DNA of 64,000 bases from Rhizophlyctis rosea (lineage: Eukaryota > Chytridiomycota > Chytridiomycetes > Rhizophlyctidales > Rhizophlyctidaceae): the NCBI GenBank assembly GCA_027596075.1, contig JADGJC010000026.1, positions 62,001-126,000 of the forward strand, read 5' to 3'. Each line of letters starts with the position of its first letter. The first letter of the stretch is position 1. The notes under the pieces were generated by a model. The model was not told the origin of the DNA, did not search any database, and saw only the letters and a list, made by a program, of their open reading frames with translations. Shown here piece by piece: positions 53,171 through 64,000 of the stretch. A program made the position numbers and the translations under genes.

Positions 53171-54162
53171 ACACAGTCCTTTTCTCTGCCATGAATATCC
53201 GGTGTGTATAGCACTCTGTACGTCTAGGCCTTGTAAATGTCCATCTAACCCTAGTCAAGTCTTACTTCTTTGTAAATACAATTCGAGGCAATATGGCCTG
53301 AAGTGGCAGATTTCCCAATATTCCTTTGTAGATAGCTGCACTGAATATATGCAAGATGGCGGTTTACCGTCAGACGCCGTGTGATTGTTGACGCCAACAT
53401 CAGTTGAAGATTGTGATATACCACATTGGGGTCACAGCAGCATTGGGCTCCACCATTGACAAATAACGCGCTGGGATGTTAAATTGCAGCACTTCATATA
53501 GTATTTTGCCATAAATACAAGAACAGGAGCGGGGAAATGAAAAGTACTGAAGAAGGGGAAATACCGAGCAGCCCCCGCATGTAGCATTAGTTTGCCCTGA
53601 ATCACCCAAGAGAAAGGCCATGCCTGTCACCTTCCCCATGCATCCCGTCCAAAACTGTTTTGCTTCCAAGCAAAATGGACGGTGACGTGGTTTTTCACCG
53701 CCTAGCCTTTCGGAACTTCACCGTTTGATTGGGCCGCTCATTTCAAACCCTTGAGAGAATGAGAATGGTGGCGTGCTGTGCTCTTCGGTGCTCAAAGCGG
53801 ATGTAGCGGATGAGAAAGGTGGTTGCTGAGGCGGGGACGCGGCATTGAATTGGAATGAAGTGGACGTGATGTCGTTCGGGATGATGGTTGTTTGTTGATG
53901 TGGAAGGCAAAAGTTGAAATCGAATGTGGAAGGATTGCGGGATGGAATTGTTCGGACTGAAGTAAGGGATGCGGATATGGAAGAATTATTCTTGGCTTTG
54001 CGGAGGCGAGATGGAGGTGGATTGAGGTGCTGCTGAGGTGGTCGGCCAATTCACAGATGAACGGGCTGAACAACGTTCTGTCTCTTTCCTCTCCTCATGC
54101 GTGCCTGCCCCGCTATCACATTCCACTCCCAGTGCTGCCAACATGTTAGGTCTAGAAGACAC
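53171..54162. other. 1-kb spacer, no gene seen
   Basis: Contains the MFAP1 3' region and the area downstream of the ankyrin remnant. The minus frame 53792-54073 has no domain. No repeat of note. Confidence 0.5.
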
Positions 54163-54806
54163 TTAAATCGCAGTCGTCTTGTCCACAACCCGAAGGATCT
54201 TCCCATCCCGTGCATTGCTATCAGCCCCGGCCCACATCAACATCTTGACAAGTCCCAACCGTCCCCGCCACACCGCATTCTCGAGAGCCTTGTCCCCACC
54301 CGCATGCACGTCCACCCCAAGATCAGATGTCGACGAAGCCGAGTTCGATGGCTCCGGATGTTGCTTCGCGAACGTCATAGCACGATGGATACATCCGGCT
54401 TTCTCGACCATACAAGTCGGAGTGTTGTCATAATGGAGCGTGTGAATGATGAATACCACCATATTCTCAGCATGGTACATTTGCGACTGTGTTCGGGTGT
54501 CAAGATGTGGGGACCGGGAAGAGCTGTCCAATGCTTGACCAGATCGATGCCCCCCTCCTTTATGGTCCACGAATATACCTGCCTTGGATCTATGGCCCAC
54601 CGACGGTGGCCTTCGAACCAAAGGACATCAAGGCCGGTGATGTGTGCGTGGAGAGCACGGTTGAGGTACCGGAGTTTCCAGGCCGTGGAGAGGGGGCATT
54701 GACGGGTGATGTGGGCTATGCAATCGTGGTCCAGGTGAGGGATTGGTGGATTTGGGTTGGATGAATGAGAGAGGGGAGTGTGGTCAGTGGGCAGGGAGTG
54801 GTGGAT
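54163..54806 (-). pseudogene. Ankyrin-type gene remnant or unresolved multi-exon gene
   Basis: Two protein-like pieces in different minus frames. The upstream piece (54806 to about 54510) reads IPHLDHDCIAHITRQCPLST, AWKLRYLNRALHAHITGLDV and DLVKHWTAL. This looks like the short helical N-terminal module preceding ankyrin arrays in related fungal proteins. It follows a TAG that could be an acceptor site. The downstream piece ends VDVHAGGDKALENAVWRGRL, GLVKMLMWAGADSNARDGK and stops at 54163, about one and a half ankyrin repeats. No start codon lies in the first piece, and no intron I can find joins the two cleanly. Either exons are missed or the gene is decaying. A complete ankyrin gene lies 5 kb away. 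Confidence 0.45.
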
Positions 54807-55378
54807 CTATATTGCCCTAAATTGAGCACCAGGAGGAAGATGGTAGCGCACGGGGGCACACTGTCAAAGTGCCATCGAAGGTAAAGGTCAGGAGGACTTG
54901 CAAGGTTTATATGCTCTTTGATTGACAGCGTTGCACCTGGGAACCAGGAAGAGACAGACATAGGGAGCAGCAACATTTGACAGGCCACGGAGTCGGTGCC
55001 GCAGCATGGGCACTGCATGTGCCTGTCGCCCGCCTCCGCCGGAGCCAACATTCAACCAAAGATGGTCAAGATGGGGGAATTAATTTCCGCTTTGTGGTCC
55101 AGCCTTGGGGAAAGGTTTGAAGGATGCGAGTTGTGAAGCTCCCGCAAGGACCCTGCCAGGACCCTGCCATTTTGGATCCGATCCCTCACAACAACGGCTA
55201 CAATTTTGCCGAAACGCGTCAAATGCGCAGACCTGGCCCGGCTGGTGCTCTCCATGCCTGCAGGATGGCGTCATTCAGCTGCTTCCACCGCTATGGTGAA
55301 AAGTTGACCCAAAATTATAAATAGATGTGCCCATAAACGAAACCCAGTCCATCGAATATTCTGCCATAAATACCGCTC
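54807..55378. other. Spacer containing the aldo-keto reductase promoter
   Basis: About 570 bp. Contains the TATA element listed next and an ACCCTGCCAGG-type direct repeat at about 55148-55168. No gene seen. Confidence 0.5.
55316..55324 (+). promoter_or_regulatory. TATA box of the aldo-keto reductase gene
   Basis: TATAAATAG, 55-63 bp upstream of the first ATG (55379). Orientation and spacing suit a core promoter with a very short 5' UTR. Confidence 0.5.
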
Positions 55379-56627
55379 ATGCTCCTCCGCGTTCGCCCCC
55401 TCACACCTTTGTTCAGAAAATCTGTCACACTCACACCACCCTTATACCACTCCATCCGCCACCTCACAAAAATGCCCATCTCCGTTAACACCACCTTCAC
55501 TATCAACACTGGCGCCCAGTTCCCTGCAATTGGACTCGGGACATGGCAATCCAAGCCGGGAGAAGTCCGCCAAGCTGTCCGCACTGCGATCGAAGCTGGG
55601 TACAAGCACATCGATGGTGCGTGGATCTACGGAAACGAGAAGGAGATCGGGGATGAGCTGCAAGAGCTGTTCAAGGAGGGGAAGATCAAGCGTGAGGAGT
55701 TATTCTATACTTCCAAGTTGTGGAACACCTTCCATAGGCCGGAGGATGTGCAGAAGGGTGTTGATGAGACTTTGAAGGTTTGTTTGGGATGGAGGTTGAT
55801 TTGCGGGAGTTGATTGTTTAGAGTTTACACATGTGGGAAGAACGATAAATTCTGACGTGTTGGGTCACCATTAGAACACCCAACTTGGCTACGTGGACTT
55901 GCTTCTCATTCACTGGCCCTTGGCCTGGAAGGCGGGAGAGGACAAGTTCCCCAAGGAGAACGACAAGTGGGTCTTTGAGGAGGGAGTCAAGTTCATCGAC
56001 ACATGGCGGGCTTTGGAAAAAATTGTGGAGAGTGGAAAGGCCAGGGCGATTGGACGTAAGTGGGCATTTCAGATGATGTCTTTGCGATCCCCCCATTGAC
56101 TGACACTTCTTGCAGTGTCCAACTTCTCTCAACCCCAGGTTGAGGAGATCCTCAAGGAGGCCAAGATCAAGCCCGCTGTTCTTCAAGTCGAGATCCACCC
56201 ATGGCTTCCTCAGGGTGCCCTTGTGAAGTTCTTGCACGACAATCAGATTGTTCCCACCGCATACAGTCCTTTTGCCACGGGTAAGGGTGTGTTGGAGGAC
56301 CCCACTGTCGTCGAAGTTGCCAAGAGCGTCAACAAGCCTGCTGGCAATGTCATCTTGAGTTGGTTGGTTAGCAAGGGCGTTCAAGGTACGTTTGCCCAAC
56401 ATCTACATCCGATGTTTGACAAAAGTGTGGGCGACATGACCTAAACCAATCTATTCCTGGTCCCTACAGTCATTCCTAAATCCGTCACCCCCGAACGCAT
56501 CCGCTCCAACTTTGAACTTTTCGACCTCCCTGCCGACGCCATCAAGAAGCTTGACGGCATCACCAAGCGGCAAAGAAATGCCAACTTAGGAGATATCTTC
56601 CCTGCTGGTCAATTCAACGACTTGTAA
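55379..56627 (+). CDS. Aldo-keto reductase, possible mitochondrial and cytosolic forms
   Basis: NADPH-dependent carbonyl reductase of the AKR superfamily, close to fungal glycerol dehydrogenase/GCY1-like enzymes. Four exons: 55379-55777, 55875-56055, 56116-56385 and 56470-56627, 335 aa. Catalytic tetrad visible: Asp and Tyr in HIDGAWIYGNEKEIG, Lys in FYTSKLWNTFHRP, His in VDLLLIHWPLAW. Cofactor region: AIGLSNFSQPQVEEIL, QVEIHPWLPQ and VIPKSVTPERIRSNFELFD. The first ATG adds about 31 residues (LLRVRPLTPLFRKSVTLTPP and on) rich in Arg and lacking acids, resembling a matrix signal. The second ATG (55472, MPISVNTTF) starts the normal enzyme. Leaky initiation could give two locations; this is inference. 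One donor is GTTTGT. Confidence 0.92.
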
Positions 56628-57313
56628 ACACATGGGGTGTAATCAGATTAGATGGGGGCCATTTTCCACATTTGTTCATAGTATCAACATAGTTGTCATA
56701 TTGTGTATGGATCTCACTATGCGTTGTCTTGCCGAATCATGAGTGGGTGGATTTTGGATGGTAGAACTCGGAATGAGTCATGTTGTACTTGGGCAGAAGA
56801 GTCAGAAGGAGTTCTAGCCCGATGTGCCAACAACATCAGAGGAACAGATCAGGGCGTTCCGGAATTGCTGAAGGTACGCAGGCGGGGCAAAGATGACGAA
56901 CGACGCTGAGCGTTTTAGACCATGCTTTTGCACTCGCTAGCCAAGAACACCTGTCAACTTGTGAGTAAACAGGACACTTGGGTTGATCGCTGGAATTTAC
57001 ATGACGAAATAACTCAGAAGGGCAGAATAATAGTGATGAGCACATATGTGATGGTTACATAAGCATAAGCAATGCTAATTTCAGGGTCCCACACCTAAAC
57101 CCCGATCCGGTGCCAAGAACTCGTCAATCTATCATGCCAAGTGCTGGGCTCAAACCTCTCATATTTCAAAGGAAACCTATCCTTCGATGTTGGAACCATG
57201 GAATCTTGGCGCGCCGAATAGGGTCTTAAATTTCCGGCTCTTCTCCCCCCCTTTTCCTCTCATCAGCGGATGGACCTCGCTCCACAAAAGGCGACACTTG
57301 AACGAAATACAAA
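56628..57313. other. Spacer, no gene seen
   Basis: About 690 bp between two plus-strand genes. A C8-type run lies at about 57245 just upstream of the next gene. Confidence 0.55.
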
Positions 57314-58713
57314 ATGTTCCGCCAAAAGGACTACGACCCCCTAGTGCGTAAAGCAAAGGACGAGGAGCATCAATCTCATTACATATCCAAAACTGTCACA
57401 TTGGCTAGAAGTGGTTACCAGCATCGATCCTTGTATAGATTGGCCATCCTAGTATGTTTAGCGATACTCGGTGTGTATTTGCTTTCCAATGGTGGAATCA
57501 CGAAATCGCGTGAGGAGCGGAGAGTGGCATATTCCTCAGAGGAAGGGCCGCCAAAAGGGCAGCGTCCGTTGGTCAATCTTGTGGTAAGGGGTGTGAATCT
57601 GCATTATGTTATAAGTGATAGGAGGGATCAGTGACAGTTTCATGTGATGCACAAAAGGAGAAGATGCGACAAGAAAAGGAACAGCGTCAACAGCAACAAC
57701 AGCTATCATCCGAACCACCTCCAGTAGACTGCCCACCCCCACCACCATGCCCAGCAGCATCATGCCCTACCCCACCACCATGTCCCGCATGCCCCACCTG
57801 CCCAAAACCTCCCTCCCAATCACCACTACAACTATCATCCTCATCCTCCTCCTCCTCCGGCCTCTACAACAACCTCGGCCCCGTCCCCAACATAATCCAC
57901 CAAACAATGAAAACCCACCCCTCCCCGGGCTCCCAATACGACTACTGGACCTCAACCTTCAAAACCAAAAACCCCACCTACGACTACCGCTTCTACACCG
58001 ACACCGACGTCGAAACATACATGCGCACCCACCTCACTCCCTTCCAATACACAATCTACTCCAACATCGACGTCAAGATCCAGAAAATTGATATATTCCG
58101 TTACGTTGTCGTCTTGAATGAAGGGGGGTGGTACTTCGACAGTGACACGGTTTGCGTTAAACCAATCGACGAATGGCTTGATCGCCATAACGAGACGGCC
58201 TCATTCGTATGTGGAGCGGAGGGAATATTGTGGGCTGCGTCGTTGGATGCGTTGCCGCGTCGTGTGCAGATTACGCAATGGGCGTTTGGAGCCGCAAAGG
58301 GACATCCGATTATGAAACGGGTTGTTAACCAGATTTTTGCGAGGGAGGCGACGATGATGGGGGGCATGCAGGATCGGAAGCATGATCTTACGCTGGAAGT
58401 AACGGGACCTGGTGTATGGACGGATGTTATTTTGGGTTATTTGGCGGAGTTTGGGGCGTTTGTGGGTCCTGCTCCTGAAGCTACGGTAAAGGGCGTGAAC
58501 GGGGCCATCGCTGATCATGATGAGCGGGATGATCAGAATGGGAATTGGTGGTTGAAGGAAGGAGAGGATATATGGCGTGTTGGGGATGTTAGGGTTTATG
58601 GACAACCTAGCTTCGATCCGCATTTCCATAAATCGGGGTGGCATTTCATTCAGGATTCGCATCCGATGGTGTACCTTAGACATCAGTTCGTTGGGTCTTG
58701 GAAGAGTCCATAG
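57314..58713 (+). CDS. GT32-family glycosyltransferase (OCH1/DXD-type)
   Basis: Type II Golgi membrane enzyme, related to alpha-mannosyl- and other hexosyltransferases. Two exons (57314-57583 and 57622-58713), 453 aa. Membrane helix LAILVCLAILGVYLLS at about residue 55. The stem is unusual: a Gln run, then PPVDCPPPPPCPAASCPTPP and CPACPTCPKPP, a Cys/Pro-rich collar that could be disulphide-linked. Catalytic domain: VPNIIHQTMKTHP, IQKIDIFRYVVVLNEGGWYF directly followed by DSDTVCVKP (DxD), NETASFVCGAEG, TGPGVWTDVIL and HFIQDSHPMVYLRHQF. The 38-bp intron is very short, but the unspliced frame stops after 57634, and the GATAG acceptor restores phase. A longer unspliced alternative with a second start at 57631 is less likely. 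Confidence 0.85.
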
Positions 58714-59370
58714 AGTTGTCAAAAACATAGTTCACGGTGTTCAATTCTTATTACTGTGGATAACGGCATTGTGGTTGGAGGTTGGGCAGGCACCTAGTTC
58801 TGTGGTTGTTTGACAAATGACCGTCGTGCACTGTGAAATCTGGTCCACCCCACCGCGCACGCAGGAAACCCATTGAGATGTTGTGAGCAGCCATTGTGCT
58901 CAATTGAATCGAGGACGGACACCTTGAGAACCTTTGCATTGACATATTTTGCTTGATATTGATGAATTCTGTCACCTGCGACAATGTTGAATCACGGAAA
59001 ATGATGATTTCATATTGCAGTACGCAACAACTTTCCAGTTACATTTGCATCCGCCCGCTCCTTGTGCCGATCCTCACCAGCTCGTCGCTACAAGTTCCGA
59101 AAGCTTACATTCGTTACGATAGACTTCCATCATATCGAGGTCCTCGAAATCCGGATCCTCCCATCCCACCTCGCGCTAATTCACCACCGTCTTCTTCTCA
59201 CGATCACTCTCCATATCATCCTCATCGACATCCTCCTCATCGACGTCCGCCTGCTCCCAAAAGAACGGTCCTTCGCAAAGTCATTCACGTCCCTCTTCCT
59301 CTCACAATCACTCTGCCCATACTCCTCATCGACATCCACCTCCCTCCCAACAGAACAGTCCTCCTCGAAA
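58714..59370. other. Spacer between convergent GT32 and ankyrin genes
   Basis: About 660 bp. The long plus frames from 58953 onward are the complement of the ankyrin gene's acidic repeat tail, not genes. Confidence 0.55.
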
Positions 59371-61063
59371 TCATTCACTTCCTTTCTTCTCACAATCACC
59401 TTCCCCGCCTTCCCCATTCACATTCGCCGCCCGTTCCGCCCAACCATCACTCTCCTGATTCTCCTCACGGCCATTCGCCTCCCCTTCCACCTCATGATCA
59501 TTCTTCCCACTATCCGCCACCTCGCCTCCCTCCTCACTATCACTCTGCCAACTTTCCCGATCATCAATCACTCCATCTTCGCTTCCACGATCATTCTGCT
59601 CAGACCGAACCACCCATCCCTTCCTCAACAACATTTGCACCACCTCCACATGACCCTTCGCCGTGGCCGCCCAAAATGCTCGATCCTTCCCAGCATGTAC
59701 GTTGGCCCCAGCTTCCAACAGTATGCGTACCATCTGTGTATTGCCTCGATATGCCGCGAGCCACAGCGCCTCGTCGTTCCGAGAATGGACGTCGGCTCCC
59801 GCTTTGACCAGGTATCTGACCAATTCGGTGTGACCCCACTTTGCCGCAAGGAAGAGCGCGCGGTCGGAACGGGAATGGACATTGACGCCGGCGTTCAGAA
59901 GAAGTTTGACTACTTCGATGTAACCCCGTGTGACTGCGCGGAATAAAGATCGCCCGTTGTTGCCGTTCGCATCAGCGCCATGTGCCAATAGCATTGCCAG
60001 TGCCTTATGATTGCAATGACCTGCGGTCATATAGACTGCTGAAAGATGCCCGGTGGCACATTAGGAGATGATGGGATTCCATACCTAACAGTGTACACTC
60101 ACCTTGATTTGACCATATATGTACATCCGCGCCTGCATCCAGGACGAATTTCACCATATTCGGATCCCGACTAGCCACAGCTGCCAGCAGCAACCGACTG
60201 TGACGAGCCTTCGGATTTGCCCCCGCCGTCAATAACACTTCCACAACATCCGTATGTCCTCGAGAAGCAGCCGACCATATGGCCTCGCTGTCCCCTTCAT
60301 CAACATTAGCACCAGCCTTCAACAAAGCCCCCACGATATCAACATATCCAGCGATAGCAGCCAACCGCAAGGCCTTGCCGAAATTCAAGTTCCCTCCGGC
60401 TTTCAGCAGGACATTGACCACTTCACGGTGCCCTTCCCTCGCAGCTCGGATCAGCCCTTCGCCATCATGAGCATTGACATCCACCCCAGCGTCCAGCACT
60501 TTTCGCACGTACACCAGATCACCATACATCGCCGCGAGCACCACCATATCGTCAAGAGGAGCGGCAGTTTCCCTCACAGCATCCCACACCATAGTTTTTA
60601 CTTCATTGTTACCACCCCTAACCGCATTTCCGAAGGCCGCTAAAAGACATTCATCGTCGTACCGCTTTGTCTTTAGCAAGAAGTTTACTATTTCCGGGAA
60701 ACCGCGACTGGCAGTGGCCTGCAAAGTCCAAGACGCATAATATGCACCCAAATTCACACCATATTTCTCCATATCTACCAGCTTTTTGACGATTTTGACA
60801 TGCCCATTGTCTGCCGCTGCGTCCAGCGCCTCCATGAAAATCTTCATGGTACAGGAGAAGATGACAATCCCTTGAGAGTCTTCCTCTTCGTAACGATAGG
60901 TGTTGTTCTCGATGATGTTACCCACTTCCATCAGGATATTGAGCAACTCTTCATCGTTGTTGGCCGCGGCCTTTGCAACGGTCGTTTGCACCTCGAGAAG
61001 GGTCACGTCCCACACGTAAGCTTTCAACACCTTCCTATGCCAGTGCTCAACCGCCCATTTCAT
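59371..61063 (-). CDS. Ankyrin-repeat protein
   Basis: Protein-interaction scaffold of unknown partner. Exon 1 runs from about 61063 to 60103 and exon 2 from 60033 to 59371. The junction AATCAAG|GTGAGT to TTTCAG|CAGTC restores WSNQAVYMTAG. The N-terminus (KWAVEHWHRKVLKAYVWDVT) looks like the middle of a helical module, and a CCCCCAG acceptor lies just upstream of the ATG at 61063, so a further 5' exon is possible. At least ten ankyrin units follow, for example GLIRAAREGHREVVNVLLKA, AIWSAASRGHTDVVEVLLTA, RALFLAAKWGHTELVRYLVK and ALWLAAYRGNTQMVRILLEA. The C-terminus is a long acidic tail (ESWQSDSEEGGEVADSG) with no domain. Ankyrin genes of this type are commonly expanded in chytrid-like genomes. 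Confidence 0.8.
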
Positions 61064-61283
61064 AAGTGTTTTCTGGGGGCAGTGTCGTGATAACTACCTT
61101 CTAAGACCCTGCACCATGTCTGCACCATTGCGCCGCTCCGGGCCTGGCAAAGTCACACATATAACGCCACAAAGCCACAAGGCAAATTTTTGGGTTGTGC
61201 GTTCTCTGTTCTCGACTACTCTTTTGTCAAACCCCATTTTCATTTTCCTTCCTCACTTGCATTATTGTAATTGCGACAACACA

Positions 61284-61859
61284 ATGACTCGGTATAGGAA
61301 AACGAAGACCCATAGGGGGTATGTACATGCTCTCCTCTCCTCAACATGCTTCGCCGTTAACTCATCTCTTTTGTTTGTTCAGCATTCGCGATGTCAAACG
61401 CGCTAAGAGAACCAGGGCAAGAGTTAAGGACCTGGACCAAATTCACGAAGACATGAAGAACCCAGAGAAGGTCAGCGTTCAAGCGATTGATGCTGATCTA
61501 CCGGGTCTTGGACAACACTATTGCTTACAGGTGCGTACTAGTGGTGGTTGCGTCTTCTTTTTTGATGCATGCTTCTCACATATACTTTCCCACTCAGTGC
61601 GCTCGGTATTTCACTACCGCAGCTTCCCTCAACGATCATATCAAAACTAAGCTCCACAAGAAGAGGTAGGAAAATGGCGTTTCTCGTTGTTGGGTCGTAT
61701 CGATATTGATAGTTTGGTCCTTACAGGCTAAAGGCGTTAAAGGAGGAGCCTTACACTCAGAAAGAAGCGGAGTTGGCGGCGGGATTGGCGACCGATAATG
61801 GGAAGGGAAGAGCGAGCACCACTTCAGCATCGGCAGCACCTACCTCAATGGAGGAATGA
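61284..61859 (+). CDS. BUD20: Pre-60S ribosome export factor BUD20 (ZNF593-like)
   Basis: Shuttling C2H2 protein that helps export of the pre-60S particle. Four exons starting at 61284 (MTRYRKTKTHRG). Exon 2 reads IRDVKRAKRTRARVKDLDQI and KNPEKVSVQAIDADLPGLGQ. The single zinc finger spans introns 2 and 3: HYCLQCARYFTTAASLNDHI followed by KTKLHKKRLKAL, with CxxC and HxxxxxH. The ending is EEPYTQKEAELAAGL and a Ser/Ala tail. All are BUD20 landmarks, including the basic N-terminus. About 120 aa. Introns are 50-75 bp. Confidence 0.95.
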
Positions 61860-62214
61860 TATCCATAAAGCCCGTTGTTTTTGCGTTGTATATAGTTTGT
61901 TTTCTAAGTTATCGTCAGTTTGTTGTACAATAGGAGGATTGTTATTATATGCTATCGTGGATTTTGCGTTAAATCGGGTTTATTCATGGCTCTGACTTAT
62001 TGGTTAGCAAAGGAGCAGTATTTTTGAAAAGGTAGTAGCCGGCCGCCGACCTGGAGGTGATCATTTTTCCTTTTATGGTATAATTGATTGGGCAACCCCA
62101 GATGGATGGTGTGCAGATGCTGTTGCTTCTCCTTTCCACTTCCTCCTCATCACAATTCAGCCTGCAGTCCAAACAGCCATCAAAGTGCCCCCTTAACAAA
62201 CGTACCCACCCCAA
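61860..62214. other. Spacer, promoter region of the last gene
   Basis: About 355 bp. Nothing recognised apart from GC-rich GCCGGCCGCC at about 62039. Confidence 0.5.
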
Positions 62215-64000
62215 ATGAGTCAAATGCCTCCACTTTCGCTTATCGACTGGTTCCGGATACTTCCCGACCTGGCTCTGGAAGAGCTGTTCGACCTTTGCGA
62301 TCTCCAAACTCTTGCCAAGCTTGGCCTAACCTCCAAATATTTCAATTCTACAGTCAACCGCCTGTCAATATTTGGACTGATCTACCGAGTCGACCAAGCT
62401 CTCGAGGCCTTCGCCATTCCACCAACTCGCACCCACAGTGACCGCAGTCACAAGGGTGAACTTACTCAAGAGGAGACCTCTTACCAAACAAAGCTGCAAG
62501 ACCTTATCTTCACACTGTCCGACATACCAAAGCGCCAAGTCCTTTCCCCGCCCTTCCAATCCCACTTCTTTGCACACAACCCACAAATCATTGCTGCTAC
62601 AATCCTATTCGATCGGTCCTATTCCGCTCCGCAAGACACCTCCACTTTCTACCACCGCGGAACTGTCACATGCCGAATTAGTGGTGCCGAGGCTGAAGTC
62701 CTCAACGGGACATCAACAACAACGCTATTCTTATACGAAAATCACACATATACCACTCGAGGTACCTGCACTCACCACTTCTCGCGACTCTCCATGGTTC
62801 TTCCGAGTACCGCTTCAGAGCCTGAAGGGGAACACTGCATTCTGGAATGTAAACTGTACGGCGGTGGGGATGGGCGCCTTCGGACATCATTGGCACAAGA
62901 TCAGAGAGCTGCAAAGAGGGCAGCAGAGCTATTGGGGGTGGTGGAAGTATATAGAGGGTTCCGGGAAATAATCAGAAATCTCTTCCCGTGGAGTTGGCTG
63001 GTGGATGATGATTTTTACGGCGATGACGCGCCGGGTGCTCCGACAATACCATTTGATGAGGCGACAAGTGTGCGGTGGAGGGAGCGGTACCATATGAACA
63101 TACCCGCTGAGTTTCAGCCAGTGGCAGCAATGATTTCCAATCGGTTGCATCGCGTTCTATCTGATAGCACGGCGGTCGTAAATGAACTCATCCGCAAGAT
63201 ACGAATATATCAAAGTGCCATTGGGTTACGACGGGCACACGGGTTGGTTGGAATAATGCAAGGACTGGACCACATGGATCCCCTTCAAATTGCCGCACCC
63301 TGTCCCCAGTGGGTGGATAAGCATTTACCGGGAGCTAAAGATTGGATCATGTCTTCCATCCGGGCTGTGGATGTGCACGCGTTACAGGTGGAGTCGTTAG
63401 GGCATGTTGAGAAGGGATTGGAATTGAGAGTTACATTGGACTTGAAGGTACACAAGTCTTCAATTTCGTCTGGCTCACGCTCACATTGGTGCCTAATGGT
63501 TTGCACCAGCCCTTGACAGCGCTACATGACCTTCCTGGACCTGCCATAAGAGTTACATTTCACTATTGCGAAGGGTGCATTTACAACCAAAAAGACGGTG
63601 TGGCATTACATCTATACGCAGACACACCACAAGGCCGCATAACAATCATCGACAAACCCGCTTCTCCATTCATCTGGCCTCCATCCCTGAACCACGGACC
63701 TCTACCTCCAGATATGATCGCATATCACAGACTTACAAACGAGCAAACGACACTCCCAGCATTAGTCCTTGCGACAGATCCAGCACCCCTCACCACCTTA
63801 CACCGCCTCCTATCATGCCCTCCAAGGTGGACCCACCGCGATCTCCTCCGAATCCTGTTGGCTGTGGCTTTCAGTGCTCCCGTGTGCGTGCAAGCAACAA
63901 TGAAAGGCGAAGTTGTGTTGGATGCTTGGAGGAGTGGGGATGCTTTTGGCAGGCTGGAGTTTGGGCAGCACTCTGCGGTCATGGAGGCGATTATTACAGC
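62215..64000 (+). CDS. F-box-like protein of unknown function, 3' end outside the window
   Basis: Exon 1 is 62215-63447. A GTACAC donor and GCACCAG acceptor lead to an exon from 63510 that is still open at the right edge. The N-terminus RILPDLALEELFDLCDLQTL, AKLGLTSKYFNSTVNRLSIF matches an F-box-like helix bundle (LPxxxLxxLFxxxDxxxLxxLxxxSKxFN). The remaining more than 500 residues have no recognised repeats. They include FHYCEGCIYNQKDGVALHLY, QCPQW-like turns (PCPQWVDKHLPGAKDWI), and acidic DDDFYGDD. The splice is supported because exon 2 continues protein-like sequence (PLTALHDLPGPAIRVTFHYC), whereas the unspliced frame stops at 63516. Function unknown. Confidence 0.7.

Noticed and set aside
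58953..59946. 284- and 294-codon plus frames
   Set aside because: Both are the complement of the ankyrin gene's tail and repeats. Their Pro/His repeats mirror the acidic minus-strand codons.

Overview
The window is nuclear DNA of a fungus. Genes are broken by short introns (about 38-100 bp, mostly GT...AG with a few GTTGG or GTTTG donors), are packed on both strands, and encode fungal and eukaryotic housekeeping proteins. An actin maturation protease-like gene, a MICAL-like monooxygenase, a GT64 domain and several F-box/ankyrin proteins point to an early-diverging, chytrid-like lineage; that placement is inference from gene content only. All intron-exon structures were built by hand from reading frame, splice sites and family expectation.

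Layout. 1-8.4 kb: RNA ligase (cut by the left edge), a repeat-rich spacer with a 62-bp minisatellite, mitochondrial ribosomal protein mL45, a transcription-type cyclin and a long disordered protein. 9.7-13.7 kb: a secreted agmatinase-like ureohydrolase and a MATE transporter. 14-18.2 kb: two tandem F-box paralogues with identical exon lengths and a frameshifted relic between them. 18.5-25.1 kb: a PPR protein and a GT8-GT64 fusion glycosyltransferase. 25.6-32.8 kb: a probably broken hypothetical gene, an acidic-tailed hypothetical, a small secreted cysteine-containing protein, MICOS subunit MIC26/27 and a four-finger C2H2 protein. 33.3-36.4 kb: a stand-alone MICAL-like FAD monooxygenase converging on an ACTMAP-like protease. 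37.7-43.1 kb: a small membrane protein, COQ5, an ACAD10/11-type phosphotransferase and a GT34 glycosyltransferase. 44.5-53.2 kb: proteasome alpha5, eL36, an F-box/LRR protein, SDH4, a TOM6-like microprotein and MFAP1. 54-64 kb: ankyrin remnants, an aldo-keto reductase, a GT32 glycosyltransferase, an ankyrin-repeat protein, BUD20 and an F-box-like protein cut by the right edge.

Themes. Many genes serve mitochondria (mL45, PPR, MIC26/27, COQ5, SDH4, TOM6-like, a 94-aa membrane protein, possibly the reductase). Three are secretory-pathway glycosyltransferases (GT8-GT64, GT34, GT32). The most unusual items are the MICAL-like/ACTMAP-like neighbours, both of families whose known substrate is actin, and the GT8-GT64 fusion. 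No tRNA, rRNA, CRISPR array, intact transposon or virus was seen.
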